NCBI GenBank assembly: GCA_027579435.1
Contig: JANBPK010000738.1
Span: 183,718 to 247,717, forward strand
Length of the DNA stretch: 64,000 nt
Source of the DNA: Candolleomyces eurysporus
Taxonomy: Eukaryota; Basidiomycota; Agaricomycetes; Agaricales; Psathyrellaceae
Reading direction: 5' to 3'
Shown: positions 35,739 to 46,989 of the stretch, piece after piece
How the letters are laid out: every line of letters begins with the position of its first letter
Numbering within the stretch: the first letter of the stretch is position 1
Position numbers and translations under genes: made by a program
Notes under the pieces: generated by a model
The model's database searches: none
The model's input: the letters and a program-made list of their open reading frames with translations, nothing else
Told to the model about the DNA's origin: nothing

Positions 35739-38700
35739 ATGACCAGCAAGAATTCACGAACCTCATCGCCATCATCACCGCCAGCCCAGAATGCGCCGTC
35801 CAAGCTCCCTCGATTCCTGCAGAAGCAATCGACGCGAGACAGATCCAAGTCTGTGACNGATCAAGGGCTCGCGGAGAGCCGTAGCAGCTCGCCCTCGGGG
35901 TCTGAGATCCACAGCACGCCAGCACCAGGGAAGACGCCCAGAAAGGGGAGCAAATTTCTCGGGTCTCTGAGGGACANCGGCGGCAAGGACAAAGAGGCAG
36001 GGGAAGAGCCTCCTGTCATCGTCGAACCTGTCGACATACCCAGGCCCAGGACCAAAACCGAACGGCCCATCAACAGCGTGCCNGACGCCAACTTGCCAAC
36101 CAGGCTTTCTGGCTGGTTCTCTCACACATTCAGCTCATCGTCGTCGACAGACCTGTCGCTGCCATCACTCCTGGCGACTCACGGTTCACCCAGGTCAAAG
36201 AGTACGGGAGGGGGAGGNGGNGGGGGAGCGTTGGCGTTGTTGACGGCNGCAAAGCACGGAAAAGGACACCTGGACAAGGCCATGCGGTACCTTCTGGACA
36301 GCGATTCGACGCCGGACAAGTGCACGGACCCCATTTGGCTCATGGGTGTGCAGCACCCAGGCTATGAGCCTTCCCCGCCATCGTCCTACGTGGGCTCGCC
36401 ATCTTCCCGGAGGGGCTCTGCATCGCCGCCCTCTTTCAGATCCTCAACTTCTTCCATTGGATCGGTCTCCAGCAGCTCCAATCACTACGAACAGCAGCTC
36501 TTGCATTCATCCACGGGCTCAAATCCGAAACTCAACCCAGGAGCCAACTGGCCTCCTGTGTTTTACATCGACTTTACCTCAACAGTGTGGTTAACCTACC
36601 GATCCCATTTCCCTACGCCTATCAAGGATGGGCGGTTGGCTGATTTATGTGGCAGTGGGCCGAGTTTAGACAGTGTGAACACTCCGGCAACGAAGAAAAC
36701 CCCGTGGAATTGGGTTGGAGGGGAGAAGACGTGGTCGAGCGATTCTGGATGGGGATGCATGCTCCGGACGGGTCAGAGCTTACTCGCAAATGCTTTGGTT
36801 CACGTTCATTTGGGTAGAGGTGAGTCCCCTTCCGTATCTCAACGAGTTACAGCTGTTCACGGAGCTCTCAGATTGGCGGAAACCGCCACATCCGGTCTTG
36901 ACCGCCGACTACGCTACCTACGTGCAAATCTTGACATGGTTCCTTGATACGCCTGCTCCCGAAGCACCTTTCAGCGTGCACAGGATGGCATTGGCAGGAA
37001 AGGAGTTTGGTACTGACGTCGGTCAGTGGTTTGGACCCAGTGTAGCTGCTGGGACAATCAAGTACGCTTCTCATGTTCTTTTTCACTCGACCCATCATTG
37101 ACCCTCCCTCCCTAGGACGCTGGTGAACGGTTATCCAGAGGCAGGCATTGGAGTCGCTATCGCGGTGGACGGTATGCTTTACCAAACCGACGTCCACGCC
37201 GCGTCACACGGGGACCACTTCGGGAGAAGTCCCAGGAGACATACGAAATCGTGGGGGGGATAGGCCAGTTTTGGTACTGGTGGGTGTGAGATTGGGAATT
37301 GATGGGGTCAATCCCATATATTACAACACAGTGAAGGTCAGTGCATCCCTGACATAATAGGGATAGACGTACTAAACCCGCCGCAGGCTCTGTATACTTT
37401 CCCTCAATCTGTGGGTATCGCAGGGGGTCGACCCAAGAGTTCGTACTACTTCGTGGGGACCCAGGCAGACAATCTGTTCTATCTGGACCCTCATCACGCG
37501 AGGCCGGCGATCCCACTGCGGCCCGCTCCTCCTGGTCCATCCCCGCTGCAGACTCTCCATGGAGATGATAACCAAGGGAAGGGGAAGAAGGCGAGGAGAG
37601 ATGTTAGCGGAATGCATCGACGGCTGCCGACTTCGCCGTCCTCCACGCGGACAAGTGCCACCGGCTCCTCCACATTCTCTTATCACGCCCCCACGTCCCC
37701 TAGCCCACTGCAAAAGGAGTTCTCTGGTAGCTCCATGGATTCGGAGNGGGGTCTCTGTGTCTGGAGACTCGGAGTATGAGCTGAAGAAGGACAAGGGAAA
37801 GAGTCATCATGGTCGTTGGAGAAGCGCGAGCCAACCAGCCTCCCCCGGCTCAGCCTCGTCTTCCGAGGCTGCCCACCAACGTTTCGGCGACCTGAGCATT
37901 GACGAAACCTCAATCGAGTTGGACCCCGTGCAGCTGCACTATTGCACCGCTTATAGTGCTGCGGAGACGAAGACGTTCCATTGCGAGAGGGTTAGGAAGA
38001 TGCCGTTGAGTGGGTTGGATCCTAGTATGTTGATTGGGTTTTTGTGTAGGAATGAGGAGGAGTGGAAGGATTTGAGGAAGAGGATTGTGGAGCTTCCCAA
38101 GACGATCTTCACGATTCAGGACGAACCGCCTTCGTGGCCTGAAGATTCGGAGGATGACATGGGGTTGGAGTCGATCTCGGAGCCGGATGTGGATTCTGTG
38201 GGGGATGAGGAGGACGAGGAGAACGAGGATGATAACGACATTTTGAAGGGGGAGCTTGGCAGGAGGGACGAAGATGAAGAGGACGATGACGAAGAGGATG
38301 ACGATGACGACGATGAAGACCAATTCTTTGATACCCGGTCGATATCTACCTCGAGCGCGAGGAGTGTGGAGGCGAGGACGAGCAGTCGGAACAATGACAC
38401 AGAGGAGGATGGGAATGACCCCGTCACCCCTGGACCCGGGAATACCAAATTCGATATCATCGATTTGGAGTCCGTCAGGAAGGAGCAGCGGGGTGACGAA
38501 GAGCCAGAGGAGGGTGATATTGAAGACGACTGGGTGGAACCATCGTTGCCTACGCCTATGCCTCGACATCCGACTGTTGAAGGAGACAGCTTCATGATGG
38601 TGGATAAGCCGAGATCATCGCCTCCGTCTACGTCGTCGCAGAGCTCGTCGTCAACGCCACTTCCGCCGCCTATCGCCAAGACGAAATCACGGGATCGCGA

Positions 38701-39038
38701 TGGGGTGAAGAAGCGGAGTACGAAGGGGAAGGGGAGCAGTAAGAAGGCGAAGCAAGTTCCAGTTCCTGTACCTTCTGTGAGTCGGACGAATACGGAGCGG
38801 ATAATGTTCCCCGTTACACCTGGCGGGGAAGGTGACGATGCTGAGTGGGAGGAGGATAAGGACCTCGAGGGCATGAGTCGGGATAGCTATGGGCATAGCC
38901 AGGATGCCGAGGACGAGGGGGCGGGGAGAGGCTTCAACAACGGGAAAGGTGCATCGGATGCACACCGCGCGTGCGAGGGATGGAGGGAGGACGCAGAGTG
39001 GAGGCGTCAAGGGGATTCTGGCGGAGGACCTCGCATGA
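35739..39038 (+). CDS. ATG4: Autophagy cysteine protease ATG4 (peptidase C54)
   Basis: Cytosolic cysteine protease that trims the C terminus of ATG8 and later releases ATG8 from phosphatidylethanolamine. About 1046 residues in four exons: 35739-36819, 36872-37061, 37116-37336 and 37387-39038. The catalytic Cys340 is in [11 protein letters not shown], preceded by Y-I-D-F-T-S-T-V-W. The Asp/His pair is in N-L-F-Y-L-D-P-H-H, after [15 protein letters not shown] Ser-rich N-terminal extension of about 280 residues, a Ser-rich insert and a long acidic tail (38140-38325) make it far larger than the yeast enzyme, as is usual in Agaricomycetes. Three one-base shifts interrupt the frame: a G7 run (37253-37259), an N beside G4 (37747) and a G5 run (38907-38911). 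Dropping one base at each gives one continuous frame ending G-I-L-A-E-D-L-A. If the last shift is not corrected, the frame runs to 39190 through T-rich sequence. Sequencing error is the likeliest cause for an autophagy core gene. Confidence 0.93.
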
Positions 39039-39044
39039 GGTTGT

Positions 39045-40380
39045 GGACCTCGTTTTTCTTTAGAAGTGATGGTTTGCACTTCGTGCTACGCTTATATCAT
39101 TCATGTCTCTCATGTGTCCGATGTTTCTCTTTCTCTTCATCTTGNCTTTTTTTTTCTTTCTTGTCGTTTCTNCTTTTTTGTTGTTTGTAAGTCTACATAT
39201 GATGTTATGTTATGATACTACCTGCAGGCATTGCGTACCGCGCTAGTACTACATTCTACTATGATTTTTTATGTACATCTCCAACAGGACCTCCACAAGG
39301 AATGCGATTTTTGCGCCTGCCAACTTCGCTAGCTCAGCTGTGATGACCTATGTTTGCTTGCATGGGTAACGCCAAAGCGTTTCTCCCTGACTGGATCTTC
39401 AGGCTGAACACGTTTGCATATTTAGGATTGGACGGCTTGGAAATGCGATAAAAACACACCAAGTTCGGGCAATACGTGACGAGTCGGCACGCGCTTCAAA
39501 CGATCAATTCCTATTCTTTGCAGGCAGGACCGTTTGCACACGGAATCCGCTCCAAAGGTTCCTCGTCCTCGAGTCCACAGGTACATCCTTGGACGGGCAT
39601 GGTGGCTGCAGAAGGTAGTAGTCAAATAGAAGCGAGACGCCCTCTTGTATTTATACAGCGGAGAGCCACACGGGCATTGCCGTTCCCCAAACCTACATGC
39701 GGGATTCTAACTATCAGCAGCTGCAGCCCACTGTCCCCATGTTAGGGGTGTGCCGTTCGCCAGGGCCCCACCTCAACTCTGGACTTTAGAAGAAGCCCAA
39801 TTCCAACCAAATTTAGTCTTTGGGTTCGTGTGTATTTTCCCACCTCGCGCCAAACACAGGACGACGCCTGACTGGAGATTCAAGGAGTCCTCTGAACTTC
39901 GGTGACTTCATATTCAAGTCCGTGCACATTTTGCTTTTTCTCTTCCATCTAGCACCCCAATTCTGGGTTTCACCCTCACAAAATCAGAAGCCCTCCTCCT
40001 GGACGCGTATTTGTCCTCGAAAACAAGGCTCAAGCTTAAGGACAATCGGTGTACGACGGTGCGCCAAGAGAGTTTTTTTTTCTTTCTGATTGGTCCTTTC
40101 ATGAGTGGTTGAGATGAAGGACCATTCTCAGGGGCGGACGTCACCGCGTCACCCGTTGAGTTTCGGTGGCCAATGCGGCATGGGCAGAAACAAAAACGCC
40201 TTTAAAATGTCGACCTCATGGGAAACAAGCACGAACTGGCCAGAAATGGATTGGACTTCGATCAAAAGGAGTGATTGAATTCAACTCTCTCTCCAACTCT
40301 CATCAGACTTCCAGGTGCTAGCTAGGTTAGTTCTAGCGATTGTGTGAGGTTACTGTCACTCATGCTTCGAGATTTTCGTA
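39045..40380. other. Intergenic region between ATG4 and the Kelch-MYND gene
   Basis: No supportable coding sequence. The first 150 bp is T/C-rich and looks like the ATG4 3' UTR. The part before 40382 presumably holds the promoter of the next gene. Confidence 0.45.
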
Positions 40381-40381
40381 G

Positions 40382-42924
40382 ATGGACCTCGTAATTCCGA
40401 GCAGTCATCTGGCATTGATGCTAGGCATCATTCTCAGGTTAGGCGGAGAAACCGTCGACGTTGAGGATCTGGCCCTGGACGACATCAAAGACTACCCTCG
40501 CGTTACCCTCCTCGACGATGACGATCCATCTTTTGACTCCCATTGTGGACATTACTGCGCCCATCATCAGAAGCCTGGCCATTCATGGATCGCCATGCTC
40601 GTGAAATACCGCGAACAGGCAGATATGTTTTTGCGCTGGAAGGAACAAGACAATCGAATTTGGAAGTTTATTGCGATGGAGATATTGTCTCACAGGGCAG
40701 ACAGCGTACCATTGGACCAAGAACCTGAAAAAGCGAAAGCTCTGTGGCTCAAGGCGGCAGAAGTGTATGTCCGTGCGCCAGTACCAACGAAAGGAGCCCG
40801 TCCAACAGTATATGCCGATGTAGCCTGTGGTTGGGAGCTGTGCGCGTTATTACAGTGCTACCTCAAGGCAGCAGACTGCTCAGGGGAACGCTCAGATTAC
40901 ACCGAGGTGAGGTCGACGATTCGTGTGCTGCCTATAACTTAACCATAATATAGGTGCTTAAATGGCTCCAAGAATTTTACGTCCTAGATAGAACCGTTCG
41001 GTTCAGTGCTCCGCGCATGGGGCGACTGTGGGGTCAGCATTGCTACCTTTGTAGCGATTGGGTCATTAATCACTACATTCTAGATTGGGAACCACCGTAC
41101 GCCAAATACGAAGAGTTGTGGCTCAACGTAGCGTCCTTCCGATCCATGCTTGGCTCAGCTTTTATCGCCCTCAACAATACTGGATCAGGATCATTTTGGC
41201 TCTGGTACAGCTACTACCTCGTCTCAGGGGACGACTATCACCTCAAGTCATCTTGGCGGATCCAAGAATACAGGTCGACGGCTTTTGGGAAATCGATGCA
41301 ACTCACTGACTGCCTACATCCTGAACCGAGGCTCATGGAAAGGATGACTTTGAAAGAGCCTTCACTGCAGGTACTTGGATCCTGGAAAAAGATCACTCCG
41401 AGATCAGGAAAGAACCTGCCATCTCGCTTTGGATGTGGAACGTTTGTTCACAAAGGTACGCTCAAAGATTGTTTTCGACTGTATCCTCTGACCTCTTGAA
41501 AGGATATCTCTACGTTTTGGGTGGAGATAAAACCAAAACGCAGAGTGAGGCCGATCCGCATTTCCGCGAGTTTTGGAGGATCGAGCTATCGACGTGCAGG
41601 AAATGGGAGCGGTTGCCTGATTATCCGAATCCCAATCTTATAATGCTGCTCCTGTACGAGTTCGGCGTGGACGCTGAACGCGACTTGGCCTACTACTTTG
41701 TTGGGGGGCCTGTAATGGACGTGTTCAATCTGAAGACGCTCCAGTGGGAAGGACGGGTTTCGACCTCTTTCCATGAACTGGCTGAAAAAGGCTCAGATGC
41801 GTGGCCATGGGGGTGGGGAAGGCTCGTTCAGATGACCTCGGTCAGGAGTTTCGGGTCAAAGATGTACGTGTTTGGAGGTGAGACGAATGCGACTGAGCTG
41901 GGGAACAATATCTTCATGGAGCTCGATTTTCGAACTCTGGAGTGGAAGCTACTTAGCGGCGATGCGGGCTGGTCCAAAAAACCACCTGAGTATACCGTTC
42001 CTGGACCTCGAACAGACCCTTCGACCTGGATCGACAGCAAAGGTAAACGTTTCTACGTCATGTATGGTGTCGCAAATCGGCTGGGCGCGATGTTCAACAA
42101 GGAACCGGAGCTGGGTGACCCCAAATCTCATCCATACTACGATATCTGGAGCTGGGATCTTGTCAATGGTGGATGGAGAGAGGAGCGGATGGAGGGTAAT
42201 TCACCATGTCCCCGAACGGAGATGGCGGCTGTCTACGTGAGTGTTTCACATCCATTTGCCTTTGCGCCAGAGTTGACAATGCTTCGTTGACTTTAATTTT
42301 CAGAACCCTTTCACCGATCACGTTGCCGTCTTTGGAGGGTATTGTCCCACTTCCAGGTGTGCCTCTGTTGAACAAGTGGGGACCGACACGCTGTACAGCT
42401 TCTTTGCTGATACCTTTATCACCAAGATTGACCGGGACCCTTCAGATTCCACCGTCTCTCTCCGTTGGAAACAGGTACTGTCGAGGGGTTTCCCAACGTA
42501 TCGTGCATCAGCCAAGCTAGCCGTCGATGATACCACGGGGAAGATGTATCTGTTCTCTGGATACGTCAACACCCAATACATACCTCAGGACAAGGGTGAT
42601 GGGCAAAGCCGATCGTTTGGTGACCTCTGGGAGCTCCGAGTTGATATACCTGGATCTGGGTGGGACCAAGCTGATATCGACTTGGAGGATGAGGCGAGGA
42701 CTGCAGCATTGGGACCATGGCAAAAGTGTTATGCCTGTGGAGCGTTTGGAAACTGGAAGAAGTGTGGAGGTACGTCAATCGGCTGCTCTGCGCTGTTTTG
42801 TATCGTTCCTGACGTTAATTCTCTTTCAGGGTCCTGCAATGGTCGCGTGCATTTCTGCGGGACTGAATGTCTCAGGGACGGCTGGAAAGAACATAAAGCA
42901 AGCCATGACTGTCGGAAAGTGTGA
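40382..42924 (+). CDS. Kelch-repeat protein with C-terminal MYND zinc finger
   Basis: 773 residues in five exons (40382-40906, 40954-41455, 41503-42236, 42304-42769, 42830-42924), all phases consistent. The N-terminal third is helical, with a Cys/His patch C-G-H-Y-C-A-H-H and T-P-R-like helices (K-A-K-A-L-W-L-K-A-A-E). The middle has Kelch-type blades with the diagnostic G-G pairs: L-Y-V-L-G-G-D, Y-Y-F-V-G-G, M-Y-V-F-G-G-E and V-A-V-F-G-G-Y. The C terminus is a MYND finger split by the last intron: C-Y-A-C-G-A-F-G-N-W-K-K-C-G-G then C-N-G-R-V-H-F-C-G-T-E-C-L and W-K-E-H-K-A-S-H-D-C. MYND fingers bind proline-rich peptides and Kelch propellers bind proteins, so a scaffold role is likely. Such proteins are expanded in mushrooms, with no defined function that I know of. 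Its last intron, last exon and 3' flank are the source of the remnants downstream. Confidence 0.88.
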
Positions 42925-42925
42925 T

Positions 42926-43535
42926 ACATGCTGTTCTGCATCGATCTGCTTGTAATGTATTCTCGTGATCTACTGAATACTGTCTTTTACTCTCGCTTCG
43001 GCGTGTTGCCGATTAGACTCCCGGTTGCCATTGCTGGGATATTGGCTAGTAAGCGCCTTTGGCGTCTATTGCAATACCATTAGATCTACACTACCACGGC
43101 CATCGGCCATCGAGTGCTAGTCTACGTGACTCTGTACTGAAAACCTGTGCTCGGTACAATCACCAGTGAATAAATCCCCCCTATCTTTCAATTCATAGTC
43201 CATCTATCGGGAAAGAGCCCATCATTTTTCAAGGAAACATCCGTCCGAACTTAGCGCTTGTACGACGAGCAAAACGATTATTTTGTTGGGACGTACATCT
43301 AGACTCAAACCAGTCTCTTTGCTGCAGTCTGAGGGTGCAGAATTAATTGAGTAGTTTACCTTCACTCATGATAACGGATGATTCAGAGTCTACCATAATT
43401 CGGAGGAGTCTGGAGAAAACCGCAGTGGTAGAGGCAACTTGAAAAATTGGGAATATGATGGACGACTCGGACAGGGCATCTGGTGAAGATCAATAGACGA
43501 ACATATTGAACGATACGACAGAAGGAAACGCTGAT
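42926..43535. other. 3' flank of the Kelch-MYND gene, duplicated downstream
   Basis: Non-coding. The part near 42985-43055 recurs near 51695-51765. The part near 43290-43450 recurs near 45870-46040. The flank was therefore copied together with the MYND exon. Confidence 0.6.
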
Positions 43536-43539
43536 AAAC

Positions 43540-45068
43540 TCAAGGTGCTTGATAGACATGCGGCAATTCCATGAGTGAGAAAGCCTCCATGTTGACCCCT
43601 CTGTCCCGAAGTGTATGGTAGCCGCACCGGACCCCTCGCGAGCAGGCTGACTGGTTGCTTGAAATCTCCCGCCGTCGCGACGCAATGAGGTCGAAAAACT
43701 CATCCTGGGCAACTCCTCCTCTGCCCATGCGAAACCTGAACACTTCGACCTTTGGGCAAAGAGGTAGTTAAGTGATAGAAGTACCCGCTGCATTGAATTG
43801 TGGCGTGACGTCCATGAGGATGTTGCGGTTGAAACTTGCAGGTACCAGGCCATCTCAATTCGGAGATCTGTTGTGACAGACTAGTCTCAGGGAGGTGACT
43901 TCGGGGAGGAGCCGAAGGGAACGGTGAAGCCCAGCCTGTGTCAGGAATTCGTAGCAAAAGGTGACTTCTTCGAGGGCGGACCCAAAGTGGTGCACGGTTT
44001 ATTGGGATGATGGTATCCCTTTCAAGGGGGAGATAGCATGTGACGAGGTTGGGGCATTCTTTCAACAATTCTAAAGCCTTCACCGCGTCAAAAAGATTCA
44101 ATGTATTTGCAAAGGATGCCATGAAACCGGATGCTCCAATTTGGACCAGACTACAGGCATGCGCAGGATATCGTGGGCCAGGGTCCAAGACCCTATTTCC
44201 AACGAGCGCAATGTCGGTGCGCTGAAAATGTTCGTCGCTCGACACCAGATGTTGGCTCAGTGGCCTGTCCTGTTGGGGTTTGTCCAGGTAACAGTTGAGT
44301 TTGAAATTTGTGAGTGTTGGAGTGGATTGGGAAGGGGTGGTCATAAGACGTATGACGGGGAAGTCGGGAAATTGTGCTTGGGGGAAGCTTAGTTGCAAAT
44401 TCACGTCCTTCCACCGTGGCAATGAAGAACATATTCCCTCCACGAGTTTGTGAAATTCGGTGCACCGCGTAACAATGACCACGATCTGTCCCCCCGGTAT
44501 AATGGAAACCGATGTTGTTCCGAGTAGATTTCGACACAAAGATAACAGTCAACAGAGCGAGAAATCCACTCCTCCGTCATTTCAACTAATTTTGAAACCT
44601 CTGCCCTCCAGGTATACTGATATTCCATCTTGGAGGGATAGAAAAGAATCCTAACGTGTATATGACGCCAAAGGAGATTTTCGAAAGTGCTGTTTCACGC
44701 CAGCGCTGGTAAACCTGGCTGACGACTACGGCTGGGTGTTTTGCTGAGACATTCAGATGCTCGTGTTTGACAACGTCGAGGACACTGAGTAAGATAGAGC
44801 TAATAATATCGTAATTGATACACTTAATGGGGGGAAATTAAGGCCTTATATTCGTCCACTTCTCTCCTCTTTTCCCCCGATGCTTCACTAGTGCTTGTGC
44901 CTCTCCCCCAAGCTCTTCCATCGTCCCTTCAATTTCCTTCAAGACTGAGTCTCCCTCATTAATCACGCCGCGTACCGCCGGTATTTTATCGTCGGACGGA
45001 GCGTAGTTGGTGTTTAAGCAGTACGAAGGGAAAGAGAAATAGCTGAGCTGGTGAGAGAAAAGAGCCAC
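43540..45068 (-). pseudogene. F-box/LRR protein pseudogene A
   Basis: Degenerate F-box protein gene. The F-box region reads I-N-Y-D-I-I-S-S-I-L-L-S-V-L-D and, further on, Y-Q-R-W-R-E-T-A-L, where the usual V-C-x-R-W has become V-Y-x-R-W. Compared with copy B, copy A has an extra C near 44830 and a stop codon just before the F-box. Several further frame changes separate the later leucine-rich blocks (L-P-R-W-K-D-V-N-L; L-E-L-L-K-E-C-P-N-L-V-T-C-Y-L-P-L; R-R-R-E-I-S-S). F-box proteins recruit targets to SCF ubiquitin ligases through the LRR part; this copy cannot be translated intact. It faces the Kelch-MYND gene tail to tail, an arrangement repeated twice downstream. Confidence 0.75.
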
Positions 45069-45129
45069 GAGGATATGGTTTAGCGTGAAGAGTGTCTCCT
45101 GAGATACGTTATCAACTCATCGGTAAGAT

Positions 45130-45640
45130 AGATGCCGGTCATGTGGCACAATGATGGCATGTAGACGCCCATCTTTACAGCTTTCGGGTGCCAGGTTTCA
45201 TGGTTCCAGGACTGTCATTCCATCAAATACATGCAGTCAAATACAGCCCGTTTGTATCGGTCCTCATGTTAATTTCTTTTTAGGGTTTTGCAATGAGCTT
45301 TTCCATTTCTGCGGGAATGAATGTCTCAGGGACAGTTGGAGAGAGCATGAAAGAAGCGCGGCTTTGAAATAGTTTCAGTTTGCCGTGACGGGGCGGAATG
45401 ATGTGCACGTATCTGGAGGCTCAAGGAAAGTATTAATAAGGGCCCGCTACAAGGCTTTCATTCCGTAAAACACGATGGGCCTGTCCATTTCTGCGGGGTC
45501 AGGGATAGTTAGTAAGAGCATGAGCAAGCAATGACTGTCGGAAAGCATGATCCCTTTGCTCTACATTAATTTACTGTTAATGTACCGTGCCATGACTTAT
45601 TGAATATCATCTTTCGGTACATATTGCTGTTTCCCCTCGC
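45130..45640 (+). pseudogene. Remnant of the MYND-encoding 3' end, copy 1
   Basis: Decayed copy of the last intron and exon of the Kelch-MYND gene. The intron part (near 45250-45283) and the acceptor before G-F-C-N-E-L-F-H-F-C-G-N-E-C-L-R-D-S-W-R are still visible. A second partial exon copy (C-P-F-H-C-G-like, near 45480-45545) follows within the same remnant. No Kelch part is present. The 120 bp before it match the 51400-51520 region. Confidence 0.75.
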
Positions 45641-45649
45641 CTGAGATTG

Positions 45650-46200
45650 ACTAAGGGCCCTTGGCATCTGTCACACACCTGTCCTCATTCCGCACATAAT
45701 TGTGATATCAGGGCACGACTACATTGCACAGCAGCCTACTGCAATTATTACCATCGAGGAACGGGATAATTGTCACGACCGCTGATGGTGACACGATTGA
45801 TTGAAGCAAAATTCCTCCAAACTTCGCGGTTGTATGATGAGAAAAATAACTATTTTGTAGGCACATAACTCTGGACTCAAACCAGTCTCTTCGGTGCAAG
45901 TCTGTGGGTGTTGAAGGTGCAAACAAAGTAAATGAGAGCATAGCCTCAGTGATAACAGATGTTTTTGAGCCTAACATAATCAAGTTGGAGAAGAAACATG
46001 GAGAACACAGAAGTGGTAGAGGCTACATGAAAAATTGACACAAAAGTATTTATGAATTAGGGTCGAGGCCTAAGGGCCGACCCGGGGTCAGGCTCGGCCC
46101 GGGACAGTCTATTGGTGAGTGGTTATTTTCCCTCCATAGCCTGCGTGGGCTGACATATCGCTGTCATTACATTCAAAGCGTGGTGAAAGAACACCTATCA
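45650..46200. other. Copied 3' flank of the MYND remnant
   Basis: Homologous to 43260-43450 up to about 46040, where the similarity stops. I take that as the left junction of unrelated sequence inserted into the tandem unit. No gene. Confidence 0.5.
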
Positions 46201-46204
46201 GGTT

Positions 46205-46680
46205 AAAAGTTCAACCCGTCACAAAGATTTTCAGACTCTTCCTTGCGACCCTTTCCATCAGCCCATGTTGTCAATTTCGATTGTGAAAAAGAATGGATCA
46301 TCGGATTAGGCATCTGCGAATATTTCACGAATTCCTTGTGCTTCAGCAAGGCTTTCCCAACCGACAATTCTACTTCATAAGGCAATACATGTGACGATGT
46401 GCAACCAAGGCCATCACCTTCATCACTCGGCTGGAGAAACGTCATAGCCTTTTTACTTTACGCAAAGCTGCACAGTCACCAGCACACGAAACCCGCATAG
46501 AGAAGCTCTCGCTGCTTGACAAGCTACCTTTGGCCAGGGGGACAAAGTCTATTTTCAAGCAGACGTTGCCATATTCAGGTGATCGTGTAGGGGTCCCGGA
46601 AGAAGCGACGGCACTCCGTGACGCCAAATATCCTAAGTGGCCAGGCTGACCAGGTTTAACGGGGTGCGATTCTCTATTCA
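46205..46680 (+). pseudogene. Conserved coding fragment, copy 1
   Basis: From about 46490 an open frame reads R-I-E-K-L-S-L-L-D-K-L-P-L-A-R-G-T-K, then F-K-Q-T-L-P-Y and V-P-E-E-A-T-A-L-R-D-A-K-Y, then stops. It matches the fragment at 53440-53686 codon by codon with largely protein-like substitutions; the upstream 200 bp also match. I do not recognise the family. It looks like the C-terminal part of a gene that was duplicated and decayed. Confidence 0.5.
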
Positions 46681-46989
46681 TTCTCTTGAAACACTCTCGG
46701 AGCTTGCTATCGGTGACATATTGATGGCCACAAAAGTACCGTTGGCCAAGGGGACAAGGGTCGATTTCCGATCTTGCATTTGCTATGCTTTCTCCTAGGC
46801 TTGGCTGTGATGTCCCTTTTTACAGCTATTGTGCGGTGCCGAAAAATGGGGCAGCTTCATCTGCTAAAACGCCCGCCTTATGCTTCGTAGGGTCAAAATC
46901 TCAGTTGGTAACAGTAACCCTTCAGCCCTATAATTACCTGCTGGAGGACCCTCTGCTAGATACATTTTCAGCATTTCAAGGTTCGCGTG

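Noticed and set aside
37910..38569. A 219-codon minus-strand frame inside ATG4
   Set aside because: Antisense frame kept open by biased codon content of the tail; no recognisable protein.
38116..38874. A 252-codon minus-strand frame rich in serine
   Set aside because: Antisense of the acidic and Ser-rich ATG4 tail; low complexity with no domain.
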